Shown: positions 51,502 through 61,089 of the stretch, in pieces
Position numbering within the stretch: position 1 is the first letter of the stretch
Layout of the letters: each line of letters opens with the position of its first letter
Assembly: GCA_963802355.1 (NCBI GenBank)
Contig: CAWDIV010000016.1
Coordinates: forward strand, 124,001-188,000
Direction: 5' to 3'
DNA from: SG8-41 sp963802355
GTDB taxonomy: Bacteria > Pseudomonadota > Gammaproteobacteria > Burkholderiales > SG8-41
DNA: 64,000 nucleotides
Notes under the pieces: generated by a model
Seen by the model: only the letters and a program-made list of their open reading frames with translations
Database searches by the model: none
Told to the model about the DNA's origin: nothing
Made by a program: the position numbers and the translations under genes

Positions 51502-52692
51502 ATGCGTCCCTTAGACGGAATTACAGTAGTTTCTCTGGAGCAGGCCGTGGCCGCGCCGTTTGCTTCGCGGCAGCTCGCGGACCTGGGTGCGCGCGTGATC
51601 AAGATCGAGCGGCCGAAGGTGGGCGATTTCGCCCGCGACTACGATACGACGGTCAAGGGCCTGTGCTCGCACTTCGTCTGGTTGAACCGCTCCAAGGAAA
51701 GCCTCACCCTCGACGTCAAGCACTCGGCAGCGAAAAACATACTGACAAAGCTCATCGCGCGTTCTGATGTGTTCATCCAGAATCTGGCTCCCGGTGCGGC
51801 GGGACGGTTGGGATTAGGTGCGGACGCGTTGCTGGCAAGTCATCCGCGCCTCATCGTGTGCGACATATCCGGCTACGGCGATTCCGGTCCGTACGCGCAC
51901 AAGAAGGCGTACGACCTGCTGGTGCAGAGCGAGGCCGGCGTGCTGTCCGTGACCGGCACCGGCGAGACGCCGAGCAAGGTCGGTATCTCGATCGCCGACG
52001 TCGCGACCGGCATGTACGCCTACTCGGGCGTGCTCACCGCGCTCTACGACCGCGAGCGGACCGGCAAGGGCGGGCGCGTCGAAGTCACGATGTTCGAATC
52101 GCTCGGCGAGTGGATGAGCTTTCCGCTCTATTACACGCATTTCGGCGGAGATGCCCCGCCGCGCACCGGGCCGGACCATGCCACCATCGTGCCCTACGGC
52201 GGCTACCGGGCGGGCGACGGCAGGAACGTCATGCTGGGCATCCAGAACGCGCGCGAATGGGTGGCATTCTGCGACAAGGTGCTGGGACAACCGGCGCTCG
52301 CCACCGATCCCCGCTACGACAGCAATGCCAAGCGCCTCGAGCGCCGGCAGGAGATCACGGCGCTCATACACAAGTCGTTTTCAACGTTGACGGCGGAAGA
52401 CGTCGTCGCAAAACTCGACGCCGCAGGCATCGCCAATGCCCGCATCAATGCGCCGGAAGAGGTGTGGAATCATCCGCAGCTCAGGGCGCGCGATCGCTGG
52501 CGCGAGATGGACTCTCCGGTCGGACCGCTACCGGCTACATTGCCGCCGGCGACGTTTGCGAGTTTCGAAGCCCGCATGGACGCGGTGCCCGCGATCGGCG
52601 AGCATACCGAGCGCATACTGGGCGAGCTGGGCTACGACGCGGGACCATCGGAGCGCTGCGCGCCGCCGGAGCGATTTAGGAAAGCCGACTGA
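51502..52692 (+). CDS. class III CoA-transferase (CaiB/BaiF)
   Basis: 396 residues, start at ATG 51502. RPLDGITVVSLEQAVAAPFA, ARVIKIERPKVGDFARDYD, CDISGYGDSGPYAHKKAYD (catalytic Asp in AYDLLVQSEAG) and GGYRAGDGRNVMLGIQNARE are family signatures. It activates an acid by moving CoA from succinyl- or another acyl-CoA. With the MmgE/PrpD gene back-to-back it probably serves one pathway. Confidence 0.9.
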   Translation: MRPLDGITVVSLEQAVAAPFASRQLADLGARVIKIERPKVGDFARDYDTTVKGLCSHFVWLNRSKESLTLDVKHSAAKNILTKLIARSDVFIQNLAPGAAGRLGLGADALLASHPRLIVCDISGYGDSGPYAHKKAYDLLVQSEAGVLSVTGTGETPSKVGISIADVATGMYAYSGVLTALYDRERTGKGGRVEVTMFESLGEWMSFPLYYTHFGGDAPPRTGPDHATIVPYGGYRAGDGRNVMLGIQNAREWVAFCDKVLGQPALATDPRYDSNAKRLERRQEITALIHKSFSTLTAEDVVAKLDAAGIANARINAPEEVWNHPQLRARDRWREMDSPVGPLPATLPPATFASFEARMDAVPAIGEHTERILGELGYDAGPSERCAPPERFRKAD

Positions 52693-52714
52693 AACCGCCG
52701 ATAAAAGCCAAACA

Positions 52715-52815
52715 GCCACGGAATCACACGGAAACACATGGAACTGGAAAGCAACGGTGCCACGGAACGACCGGACAATACTCGGTGTGTGGCTTCCGTG
52801 ATGATTCCGTGTGCT
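52715..52815. repeat. fold-back of the GCCACGGAATCACACGG repeat, copy 2
   Basis: 52715-52744 repeats the element of 19206-19235 with one change. A partial copy (CCACGGAAC) follows at 52760, and GGCTTCCGTG...ATTCCGTGTGC (52791-52814) is the inverted form, so the region folds back. It fills the gap between the CoA-transferase and the cyclase gene. Confidence 0.65.
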
Positions 52816-52864
52816 GAATGCATAGTCGGACGACCGTTGCAAGCTGACATCGCGGGGGTGGTCT

Positions 52865-53671
52865 GTGAAACGCTTCCTATCGGTTGAACTCTTCTGCGTC
52901 CTCCTTGCGTTTGCGCCCGTGGCCGTGGCTGCGCAGGCGTTCGATCCGGGTGCCTATCGACTGGTTGACCTCACGCATGCGTTCAACGAGCGTACGATCT
53001 ACTGGCCCACGTCACCTTCCACCTTCAAGTTGCAGCGGCTTGCGTACGGCGACACCGGCGCGGGGTACTTCTTCGCGGCGAATTCATTCTGCGCCCCGGA
53101 GCACGGGGGAACGCATCTCGACGCGCCGATTCATTTTGCCCAGGGCCGGCGCACCGCCGAAGCGATTCCGCTCGAGCAGCTCGTCGCGCCCGCAGTGGTG
53201 ATCGACGTCACGAAGCAGGCCGCCGCAGACCCGGACTATCGGCTCACTCGCGATGACGTGGTCGCATTCGAGCAGCGCCACGGCCGGATCATGCCGGGGA
53301 CGATGGTGCTGCTGCGTACCGGGTGGAGCCGGTTCTGGCCCGATCGCAAGGCGTATCTTGGAGACGATACGCCGGGCGATGCATCGAAGCTCCGCTTCCC
53401 CAGCTACGGCGAAGACGCGGCGAGGCTGCTCGTCGAGGAGCGCAAAGCGGGGTTGCTGGGCGTCGATACCGCATCCATCGACTACGGGCGCTCCCGGGAT
53501 TTCATGGTCCATCGCATTGCCATGGGAGGGAACGTGCCGGGACTGGAGAATCTGACGGGCCTCGACCAGTTGCCGGCGGTCGGCGCAACCGTCATCGCAC
53601 TGCCCATGAAAATCGATGGCGGCAGCGGCGGACCCGTGCGCGCTATCGCGCTCGTGCCCAGGAAGCCGTGA
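52865..53671 (+). CDS. cyclase/kynurenine formamidase-like exported protein
   Basis: 268 residues from GTG 52865. Signal peptide ends VAVAAQ. YRLVDLTHAFNERTIYWPTS and APEHGGTHLDAPIHFAQGRR carry the HGGTHxDxPxH metal site of the cyclase family; LLGVDTASIDYGRSRDFMVH follows. The family includes kynurenine formamidase and polyketide-type cyclases. Export to the periplasm is typical for some members; the substrate is unknown. Confidence 0.85.
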   Translation: MKRFLSVELFCVLLAFAPVAVAAQAFDPGAYRLVDLTHAFNERTIYWPTSPSTFKLQRLAYGDTGAGYFFAANSFCAPEHGGTHLDAPIHFAQGRRTAEAIPLEQLVAPAVVIDVTKQAAADPDYRLTRDDVVAFEQRHGRIMPGTMVLLRTGWSRFWPDRKAYLGDDTPGDASKLRFPSYGEDAARLLVEERKAGLLGVDTASIDYGRSRDFMVHRIAMGGNVPGLENLTGLDQLPAVGATVIALPMKIDGGSGGPVRAIALVPRKP

Positions 53672-53722
53672 GGACGCCGTCGGCGCTTGAACTAACGGGC
53701 AATCTCGTTGGTGAGCTCGGTC

Positions 53723-54607
53723 TCATGCCGCCGCGAGCATGCTTTCGGGTACGATGTGCTGGTCGCGCGGAAGTATGATCGTGGTTCGCTTCATGAGGCG
53801 CCGTTCCGTAGCTGGAAAGGGTTCCCTGCGATGGAGCAGGAATCCGTTGTCCCACAAGATGGCGTCACCCACCTGCCACTCATGCCGGTAGACGAACTCG
53901 GGCTGCGTTGCGAATTCGCTCAATTCGTCGATAAACGCGCTGCCCGATTGGTCGTCCATCCCGACGATTCCGATCATCGTGGTGGGATCCAGGTACAGGG
54001 CCGTGCGTCCCGTGACCGGATGGACGTGGGTGAGCGGATGTATCACGTCGGGAGTCCTCCGCTTCGCTTCCTCGCTGATCGTGCGGTCCTTTTCCTCCTT
54101 GTATCCGGCGAGACGCTTCGCATAGCTGAAAACGGCGCGCTTGCCTTCCACCATTTTCCTGAGGCGCTCGGGCAGCGCTTCGTATGCCCGCGCGAGATTC
54201 GCCCAGTAAGTCGTCCCGCCTTGATGCGCGATCTCCACGGCATAGAGCATCGCACCGGTCGCGGGATTCATCATGTACGACTGATCGGAATGCCACTGAA
54301 GCTCGCCATCCCCCAGGCCTCCGATAGCCTTCCCGTCTCCATCCTTGAGGTTGGAGATGATGCCGATTTCCGGCCGCACCGGTGATGCCCAGTCGGTGCG
54401 GACAGTGAATTCGAGCGGCCCGAAATTGCTGCAAAAATTCGCCAGCTCGTCCTCGGACAGGCACTGCCGGCGGAAGACGAGTATTCCGTGCTCCGCCCAC
54501 ACCGCGCGCAATGCCTTCGTCGTTTGCGCGTCCTGTTTTTCCCACAACTGCAGGCCGACGACTTCCCGGGCAAAACTGTCACCGATCGAACGGATGGTGT
54601 AACGCAT
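53723..54607 (-). CDS. TauD/TfdA-type Fe(II)/2-oxoglutarate dioxygenase (2)
   Basis: 294 residues. LWEKQDAQTTKALRAVWAEH, LQWHSDQSYMMNPATGAMLY (HxD), HVHPVTGRTALYLDPTTMIG (2-oxoglutarate Arg region) and DNGFLLHRREPFPATERRLM (distal His) form the full set. Substrate cannot be told from sequence. It is divergent from the M20 peptidase, so that the structured element upstream of the latter cannot be its terminator. Confidence 0.9.
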   Translation of the reverse strand: MRYTIRSIGDSFAREVVGLQLWEKQDAQTTKALRAVWAEHGILVFRRQCLSEDELANFCSNFGPLEFTVRTDWASPVRPEIGIISNLKDGDGKAIGGLGDGELQWHSDQSYMMNPATGAMLYAVEIAHQGGTTYWANLARAYEALPERLRKMVEGKRAVFSYAKRLAGYKEEKDRTISEEAKRRTPDVIHPLTHVHPVTGRTALYLDPTTMIGIVGMDDQSGSAFIDELSEFATQPEFVYRHEWQVGDAILWDNGFLLHRREPFPATERRLMKRTTIILPRDQHIVPESMLAAA

Positions 54608-54672
54608 GAACTTTCCCCCACTGCCGCAGAAAGGAAAACCGCAATCGCGTGATGATAGCCTATCGTTCTGCC

Positions 54673-54760
54673 TATAATGAGATCGGAGATGAGGGGATAC
54701 TCCCCTCGTGCTCCCCTACATCAGGGGCCGTATCATTGATTTTGATACGGCCACAAAGGA
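54673..54760 (+). promoter_or_regulatory. promoter and three-hairpin structured leader, copy 2
   Basis: A perfect TATAAT (54673-54678) lies 12 nt before the first hairpin; the -35 is weak (GTGATG). Hairpin A (54691-54707) pairs GAGGGGA with TCCCCTC. Hairpin B (54713-54727) pairs CCCCT with AGGGG around ACATC. Hairpin C (54726-54752) pairs GGCCGTATC with GATACGGCC. AAAGGA (54755-54760) is the ribosome site and ATG 54762 the M20 start. Sequence and order match copy 1 at 47596-47683. The upstream gene is divergent, so the element is a 5' leader here. Confidence 0.7.
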
Positions 54761-54761
54761 T

Positions 54762-56150
54762 ATGACCCGGGAATCGGCAATCTCGCGCGCAACGCGCCAC
54801 TTCGATGAAGGGCAGTTCATCGAGGATCTGGCGCGCCGGGTGGCGATCCGCACGGAGAGCCAGGTGCCGGAGAGCCGCCCCTATATGGACGTTTACCTGC
54901 GCGAAGAAATTGCGCCTGCCTTCGATCGGATGGGATTCAAGGTCGACATACTGCCCAATCCGGTCGCGGGCGTAGGACCGATCCTGCTCGCCGAGCGCAT
55001 AGAGGATCCGGGCCTCACTACGATTCTGTCGTACGGGCACGGCGACGTGATCCGCGGCCTCGAAGACCAGTGGCGCGAGGGGCTGTCGCCCTGGAACCTG
55101 AAACAGGAAGGGGAACGCTATTACGGTCGAGGTTCGGCCGACAACAAGGCGCAACACTCCATCAATATGGCGGCGCTGGCCACGGTCATCGCCGAGCGCG
55201 GCCGGCTCGGATTCAACGCCAAGTTCATGCTCGAAACGGGAGAGGAGCTGAGCTCACCGGGGCTGCGCGAGTTCTGCGAGCAGCATCGCGAGCGATTGAA
55301 GGCCGACGTGCTGATCGCCTCCGACGGCCCGCGTCTTGCGGCAAGGCGTCCCACGTTGTACCTGGGTTCGCGCGGTTCGATGAACTTCAACTTTACCGTG
55401 GAGTTGCGCGAGGGCGCGCACCATTCCGGCAACTGGGGCGGACTGCTCGCCAATCCCGGTATCGTTCTCGCCCACGCGCTCGCGAGCATCGTTACTCGGG
55501 AGGGTAAGGTGCTGGTGCGCGACCTGCTCCCGGAACGAATTCCGGACGCCGTGCGCGCCGCGCTTACCGACTGTGCGCCGCAGCCCGAAGCAGGGGAGCC
55601 GGAAATCGATGCGTGGTGGGGTGAGCCGGGACTCTCCGCGGCGGAAAAGGTCTATGCGTGGAACACTTTCGAGATACTCGCTTTCCGCACCGGGAATCCC
55701 GACAACCCCGTGAACGCGATTCCGGGAAAAGCCACGGCGACCTGCCAGATCCGCTTCGTCGTCGGATCCGATCCCGACAGTTTCATCCCGATTCTGCGCC
55801 GGCACCTCGATTCGAACGGCTACGGGATGGTGAAAATCGCAATGGCGCGGAAAAGCTTCATGCGGGCGACCCGGCTGGATCCCGATCACCCATGGGTGCG
55901 ATGGGCGGCGGAATCGGTCCGTCGCACGACCGGGATGAAGCCCGCGATCCTGCCGAACGTGGGCGGATCGCTGCCTAACGATTGCTTTTCCGAGGTGCTG
56001 GGACTGCCGACTATCTGGGTGCCGCATTCGTACGCGGGCTGCTCCCAGCACGCGCCCAACGAGCACGTGCTCGCCCCCATCCTCCGCGAGGGACTGCAGA
56101 TGATGACCGGTCTATTCTGGGATCTCGCCGAGGATCGCGCCCCGGTCTGA
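54762..56150 (+). CDS. M20-family metallopeptidase
   Basis: 462 residues from ATG 54762. LSYGHGDVIRGLEDQW holds the first metal His and Asp; GRGSADNKAQHSIN the bridging Asp and second His; KFMLETGEELSSPGLREF the catalytic Glu pair. It hydrolyses a peptide or acylated amino acid with two zinc ions. It is cytoplasmic. Its leader is the structured element described above. Confidence 0.9.
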   Translation: MTRESAISRATRHFDEGQFIEDLARRVAIRTESQVPESRPYMDVYLREEIAPAFDRMGFKVDILPNPVAGVGPILLAERIEDPGLTTILSYGHGDVIRGLEDQWREGLSPWNLKQEGERYYGRGSADNKAQHSINMAALATVIAERGRLGFNAKFMLETGEELSSPGLREFCEQHRERLKADVLIASDGPRLAARRPTLYLGSRGSMNFNFTVELREGAHHSGNWGGLLANPGIVLAHALASIVTREGKVLVRDLLPERIPDAVRAALTDCAPQPEAGEPEIDAWWGEPGLSAAEKVYAWNTFEILAFRTGNPDNPVNAIPGKATATCQIRFVVGSDPDSFIPILRRHLDSNGYGMVKIAMARKSFMRATRLDPDHPWVRWAAESVRRTTGMKPAILPNVGGSLPNDCFSEVLGLPTIWVPHSYAGCSQHAPNEHVLAPILREGLQMMTGLFWDLAEDRAPV

Positions 56151-56171
56151 GGCGAAAAAACTGAAGATCAG

Positions 56172-56247
56172 CCCGCATGCTGTGCACGCCGACCGAAGTG
56201 TCGTCCCCAAAAAACCTCTCAACTCCATTACGCGTGAAGCATGCGGG
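56172..56247. repeat. 10-bp inverted repeat CCCGCATGCT...AGCATGCGGG
   Basis: CCCGCATGCT (56172-56181) and AGCATGCGGG (56238-56247) are exact inverses with a 56-bp centre. It lies directly left of the MITE and its end (GCGGG) overlaps the candidate target duplication. Confidence 0.6.
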
Positions 56248-56248
56248 T

Positions 56249-56462
56249 TAGTGTGCTGTCCCATAAATAACCTGTGAAATTTCCACGACAATCGGCACCA
56301 TACTTTGTTGCAAATCGTCGCCAGGTGTCCAACCTGGCTGCGGTTTGCTTCGCGTCTGGCACCGATTTCGAGAAAATTTTGGCACTTTGGGCATCAATCG
56401 GGCGACCGTGCCCGAGCTAGGTATCGTCTACTTATGCGCGGTATTTATGGGACAGCACACTA
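56249..56462. mobile_element. 214-bp MITE-like element with 21-bp perfect terminal inverted repeats
   Basis: The left terminus starts TAGTGTGCTGTCCC and runs 56249-56269; 56442-56462 is its exact inverse (21 bp). GCGGGT occurs directly outside both ends (56243-56248 and 56463-56468), a candidate 6-bp target duplication. The centre has no transposase; it is a non-autonomous element. The right end adjoins the stop codon of the penicillin-binding protein gene (56468-56470). Confidence 0.85.
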
Positions 56463-56467
56463 GCGGG

Positions 56468-59400
56468 TCAGTGTTTGGCGCAGCGGACCCCGCTGCCCGG
56501 ACGCAGGTACGGCGTCAACTGCGGGGCCATGACTTTCAGGATCTGCACCGGCAACGAGCTCGTGAAACTGTAATTATCCGAAGCCGCCCCGGGCACGTAG
56601 GCGGTAATCACACCGAAGTGGCGATCCCCGATGAAAAACGCGAAGGTGGCGGTACGGTTTACAGCGCGCGATTCAACCAATCTTCCTCCCGCGCCGTAGA
56701 CCGCATGACGGTTATCTCCGGTCCCGGTCTTGCCGCCGACCGCGAGCACGGATTTGTCGGGGAGCGAGAACGCTCCGCGCAACCGGCGTGCAGTTCCGTC
56801 TTCAACAACGCTGGTGAGGGCGCGTTTCAGGGTGGCGGCGACTTCTGGCTTCATCACCCGCTCGCCGGCCGCCGGCACGCGCCGGAGACTCGTCTCATAG
56901 GGTGTCGCGGCGGCGAAATGCAGCTCCTCGATGCGCACGGTCGGGTAACGCATTCCCTCGTTCATTATGATCCCGATCAACTCTGCCAGGGCTGCCGGCC
57001 GATCGCCGGATACGCCGATCGCGGTGGCGTACGAGGGCACGAGGGACTCGAACGGATAGGCGAGACGTTTCCAGTGGCGGTGAATTTCGCTGAACGCTTC
57101 CAATTCCAACAGCGAGCGGATCCGTATGTCCTGGGCGTTCTTCTGGTGTGTCTTGGTGAGCCACGTGTACACGTCCTGTCGTTCTGCGGCACTCGCCTCT
57201 ATCGTTTGCGTGAGGTCCGCCTGGGGGTGGCTGCGCAGGTAGCCGACGAGCCACAGCTGCAGCGGATGGACCCGCGCGAGGTAACCGCGGTCGGCGAGCG
57301 AGTAGCGATCAATGGCATAACGCTCATAGAGTTTCCTTACTTCTTCGTCCGGGAGCCTGGAAGCCGGCAGGCGCTTGCGCATGAAATCGGCAAAGGCCTC
57401 GATTCCGGCCGACGGGGCCACCGACCTGAAAATGACGGCAAGCCGCTGCGGGCTGTGGCGCACGCCGTGGAGCAGCGCCTCAAACGCCTCGTCCGGGCTC
57501 ATGCCGCGGTACGTGCGGTAGAAGCGCCGGACGAACTCCCGCCCCTCGCGGTCCGCGAAACGCGCGAGATAGTCGGAGCGCCGCGGATGCTGCATGCTTT
57601 CGAGCACCCGCGCAGGCGATTCCGGGGCCCGGTGCATGTAGTGATACACGATGTCACGCATCAGGCGCACGAACGCGAGATTGACCGAATCGCGGAGCGC
57701 TTCGCGCACCGTCGGCACTTTTCCGTCGTCTTCCCGTTTGAAGTTCGAAAAAGTATGGACCCCGCCGCCGGTGAAAAATTGTTCCCTCGGGCTGGCCGAA
57801 TAGCGGCGCTCCATCGCCGCGTCCAGCATCGCCGCCAGGCCGGGGTCCTTCGCATTCGACAGGTAATCGATGACCCAGCGCGTCAGATGGTCTCTGCGGC
57901 CGACGTCCACTTTTCGCAGCTCCGGGCGCGTCAGGCCGGCGTAGGTCTCGTGCAACGTCGCGAGTACGTCCAGGTAGGTGGCCAGTGCGCGCAACTTGGC
58001 CGTGGAGCCCAGCTCGAGCTTGGCGCCTTCGTTGATGTCGAAGGGCTGGCTGAAATTGTCGGTTTGCACGCGCACCAGATTGGCGTCCTCCCCGCGTTCA
58101 TAAAGCGTGAAGCTGTAGAGCACGGCCGTCGGATCCCCGTCCGCCAGCAGCCGCGCTTCGCGCAACTTGACGGATTTCGCGTACTCCGGGTCGCCCAGAC
58201 GCCGCAGCGTCGTGGTTGAGTTGTCCAGCAATTCCGCATCGAGCGTGCTCTTCACCGTCACGTCGAGGCGGTCGACGTCGTAAAGGCGCGGTGTCTGGAG
58301 CAGCGAAACCAGGCGCGTACGGATCGAATTCGCGCCCTTCCATGATCTGACCTGCACGCTCAACGGCGACCCGTCTTCGTCTCTGAACGATACCGAGATC
58401 TCCAAGGCCGCATCGCGCAGCTCGGGCGGAATAATGCCGGTATCCGCGAGCAGCCGCAGATAGCTGTCGGTAAGCTCCGCCAGAGAGTCCCGTCCGGAGC
58501 CCAGAAAATAAGAGGGGCGGCGCTGCGCGATCAGCAGGCTCAACACCTGGCGGAAGGCGTGGGCCTGTTCCTGCAGATCCAGGCCGGGATCGTCGGCTCC
58601 TCGGTGGAGCAGCGCGTTCACGGCATGAAACTCGGCGCCGTACCACGCCCACAGACCGTCTCCCAACCCATTGACTTCGCCATAGCCGAGGGCGGCAGCA
58701 AGCGGGACGGTATTCAGATAGTCGACCGCTATTTGCCGGCGCCTTTCGGAAGTATCCATACCGTTCACGTAGGCGCGCAGCGAAGCGGACACCATTTGCC
58801 GGAATTTTTCCTGTATGGACGCGGTAATTCCGCCAGGGGAGTGGCGGTATTTCTCGATCTGGGTCGCCAGCGTGCTGCCGCCCGGCGCATCGTAGTCGGG
58901 ATCGAAAACCTTGATGGCACGTTCGATGACCGCCTTTCCGAGACGTCCCCACTCCACGGCCGGATTGTGATGCGGATAGGCCGTCTGGAGCAGCTCTCGG
59001 TTTTCGATGAAAAGCAGCGTATTGACCACCAGCGGCGGAATCGCGTTGAAGTGCGTGTAGACGCGCTCGGGATAGCTGGAACTGAATACCGGCTCGCCGC
59101 CGCAGTCCAGCACGCGTAACCCCGCCTGGCTTTTTTCCGGGTAGGGCGGGAAGTAGCCGCTCTCGATCAACTCGGTGAGCTCGGGAGAGAAGCGAGACTG
59201 CGCCTCGAGCCGGTACCCCTTGGCGCGCAGCCGGTCCAGGAAAGCGGGCAGCTCGCTGTAGCCCAGACGCTGATCGTAGGGGCCGCTTTGCGGAAAGCGA
59301 ATCGAGGTGCTAGTGCCCGGCTCCACCCAGAACTTGAGTTTGCTCGCGGCCTCGGCAAAGTACTCCGCCTGGAAATTCGAGCTCCGCACCTCGGTAACGA

Positions 59401-59494
59401 CGAGCGGCACGACAATCAACACAACCAGCGCTGCAATCACCAGCGTGACCGCGAGTCCCCACCAGCGCACAGAACGAATGAGTTTGAAGGGCAT
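56468..59494 (-). CDS. divergent class A penicillin-binding protein (glycosyltransferase + transpeptidase)
   Basis: 1008 residues. One N-terminal membrane helix (WWGLAVTLVIAALVVLIVV) is followed by a GT51 domain: LLFIENRELL with Glu164 in place of the usual EDxxF, and GGSTLATQIEKYRH instead of GGSTITQQ. The transpeptidase has STAK (Ser497-Lys500), SVN (603-605) and KTG (922-924), all intact. It should polymerise and cross-link peptidoglycan in the periplasm. The altered GT51 motifs place it in a divergent subgroup. It ends at the MITE, which left the stop intact. Confidence 0.9.
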   Translation of the reverse strand: MPFKLIRSVRWWGLAVTLVIAALVVLIVVPLVVTEVRSSNFQAEYFAEAASKLKFWVEPGTSTSIRFPQSGPYDQRLGYSELPAFLDRLRAKGYRLEAQSRFSPELTELIESGYFPPYPEKSQAGLRVLDCGGEPVFSSSYPERVYTHFNAIPPLVVNTLLFIENRELLQTAYPHHNPAVEWGRLGKAVIERAIKVFDPDYDAPGGSTLATQIEKYRHSPGGITASIQEKFRQMVSASLRAYVNGMDTSERRRQIAVDYLNTVPLAAALGYGEVNGLGDGLWAWYGAEFHAVNALLHRGADDPGLDLQEQAHAFRQVLSLLIAQRRPSYFLGSGRDSLAELTDSYLRLLADTGIIPPELRDAALEISVSFRDEDGSPLSVQVRSWKGANSIRTRLVSLLQTPRLYDVDRLDVTVKSTLDAELLDNSTTTLRRLGDPEYAKSVKLREARLLADGDPTAVLYSFTLYERGEDANLVRVQTDNFSQPFDINEGAKLELGSTAKLRALATYLDVLATLHETYAGLTRPELRKVDVGRRDHLTRWVIDYLSNAKDPGLAAMLDAAMERRYSASPREQFFTGGGVHTFSNFKREDDGKVPTVREALRDSVNLAFVRLMRDIVYHYMHRAPESPARVLESMQHPRRSDYLARFADREGREFVRRFYRTYRGMSPDEAFEALLHGVRHSPQRLAVIFRSVAPSAGIEAFADFMRKRLPASRLPDEEVRKLYERYAIDRYSLADRGYLARVHPLQLWLVGYLRSHPQADLTQTIEASAAERQDVYTWLTKTHQKNAQDIRIRSLLELEAFSEIHRHWKRLAYPFESLVPSYATAIGVSGDRPAALAELIGIIMNEGMRYPTVRIEELHFAAATPYETSLRRVPAAGERVMKPEVAATLKRALTSVVEDGTARRLRGAFSLPDKSVLAVGGKTGTGDNRHAVYGAGGRLVESRAVNRTATFAFFIGDRHFGVITAYVPGAASDNYSFTSSLPVQILKVMAPQLTPYLRPGSGVRCAKH

Positions 59495-59690
59495 GAATGA
59501 ACTGCGAATAAGAACCTAGTTGCCGGTCGATTATACCGTTGGCGGAAAAATTCCTCGTGCTAGAATCGCCGGGCCACGCACGGCGCGCTATCGAGCCGCG
59601 TCGCGCGCCATCGGAGTCGGCAATAGGGTTATCCACCGTTATCCCCCCACTCACCCTATCCTTGTGCAAATGGGGGGGAGAAGCCGGAAA
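59495..59690. other. intergenic, divergent promoter region
   Basis: About 195 bp between the penicillin-binding protein and MmgE/PrpD genes. A GGGGGGGAG run (59672-59680) is the ribosome site of the latter. No other clear signal is seen. Confidence 0.4.
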
Positions 59691-61059
59691 ATGACAACGA
59701 TAGTCGAGCAATTGAGTTCCTACTCCGCGGCCCTGCGCTACGAGGACTTGCCCCGTGAGGTGGTGCATCAAGCTAAGCGCTTGATCATTGACACCTTGGG
59801 CTGCGCGCTCGGCGGCGCCAACAGCGAGCCCGCGGGGATCGCGCGGGACATCGCGGGGACGGTGACCAGCACCCAGCCGGCGACCATAATGGTGAGCGGC
59901 CAGCGTACAAGCCCTGATCTCGCTGTTTTCGCCAATGGCGTGATGATCCGTTTCCTCGATTTCAACGATGGCTACACGAGCACCGGTGAATCCGGCCATC
60001 CGAGCGACAGCATAGCCGCCGCGTTGACGGCGGCGGAAACCGCCCGGCGCAGCGGGAAGGACCTGATCGCGGCGACCGTGCTCGCCTATGAGATCTTCTG
60101 CCGCATCTGCGACGAAGTCGACCTGAAGCCGCTCGGCTGGGATCACGTAACCGTGGGCGGTATCGCAAGCACCGCCGCTGCAGCAAAGCTCTTCGGACTC
60201 GAAGGCAAGCAACTCGCCGAGGCGTTCAATCTGGGGATCGCCCCCAATATCGCGCTCTACCAGACCCGCATCGGCAGCGTCTCGATGTGGAAGGGCTGCG
60301 CCTACGCCAACGCGAGCCGCAACGCCCTGTTCGCGACGATGCTGGCGGAGCGCGGCATGACCGGGCCGGCGCCGATTTTCGAGGGCGCCGGGAGGGTATT
60401 TCAGGGCGGTAACCCATGGGCCTTTCCAGCTCGCCGCGCTTGGCGGGCGCGAGCATCCGTACAAGATCATGGAATGCAGCATCAAGCGCTTCCCGCTCGG
60501 CCAGTATTCCCAGACCGTGGTGCAGGCGGCCCTCGAAGCGCGGGAGCAAATCCGTTCCCCCGAAGAAATCGCCGAAGTCCGGATTGAGACGGGTGCAACG
60601 GCAGTCAGACTCATGGCGGGCGATCCCGACAAGTGGGCTCCCGCCACCCGCGAAACCGCCGATCACAGCATGCCGTACACGGTCGCCGTCGCCTTGATCC
60701 ATGGCGTGGTCGCCGAGCATCACTTCGGCAACGAGTATCTGTACGATCCGGACATCCGCGGATTGGCGCAGCGGGTCAAAGTCGAAGTATCGGAAGAGGC
60801 CGACCGGCGGATGCCGGAGGCGATGCTCTGCAAGCTGACGCTTGTCACAAAAAACGGCCAGCACCACACCGCGATGGTCGAATACCACAAAGGCCACTGG
60901 AAGAACCCGATGTCCGATGCGGAAGTCGAAACGAAGTTCCGGTCGCTCGCCGAAAAGGTGCAGCAGCAAAGTCGCTCGGATCGCCTGCTCGAAACGATGT
61001 GGGAGCTCGAGAACCTGGTTGATGCCGGCGATCTGGTGCGATTGACCGCGGCAGGATAA
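59691..61059 (+). CDS. MmgE/PrpD family protein (2), one frameshift
   Basis: About 455 residues from ATG 59691. VVHQAKRLIIDTLGCALGGA, MIRFLDFNDGYTSTGESGHP and GCAYANASRNALFATMLAER are family signatures; near 60425 the frame shifts and continues QLAALGGREHPYKIMECSIK and HGVVAEHHFGNEYLYDP to stop 61057-61059. This is the second MmgE/PrpD gene in the window. Its neighbours do not include CaiB, so a different substrate is possible. Confidence 0.85.
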
Positions 61060-61089
61060 GCATACCCAGCGACACGGCGGGTCGAGCTG

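Noticed and set aside
56345..58219. A 624-codon rightward frame opposite the penicillin-binding protein
   Set aside because: It mirrors the PBP gene and the MITE; the translation is low-complexity and unlike any family.
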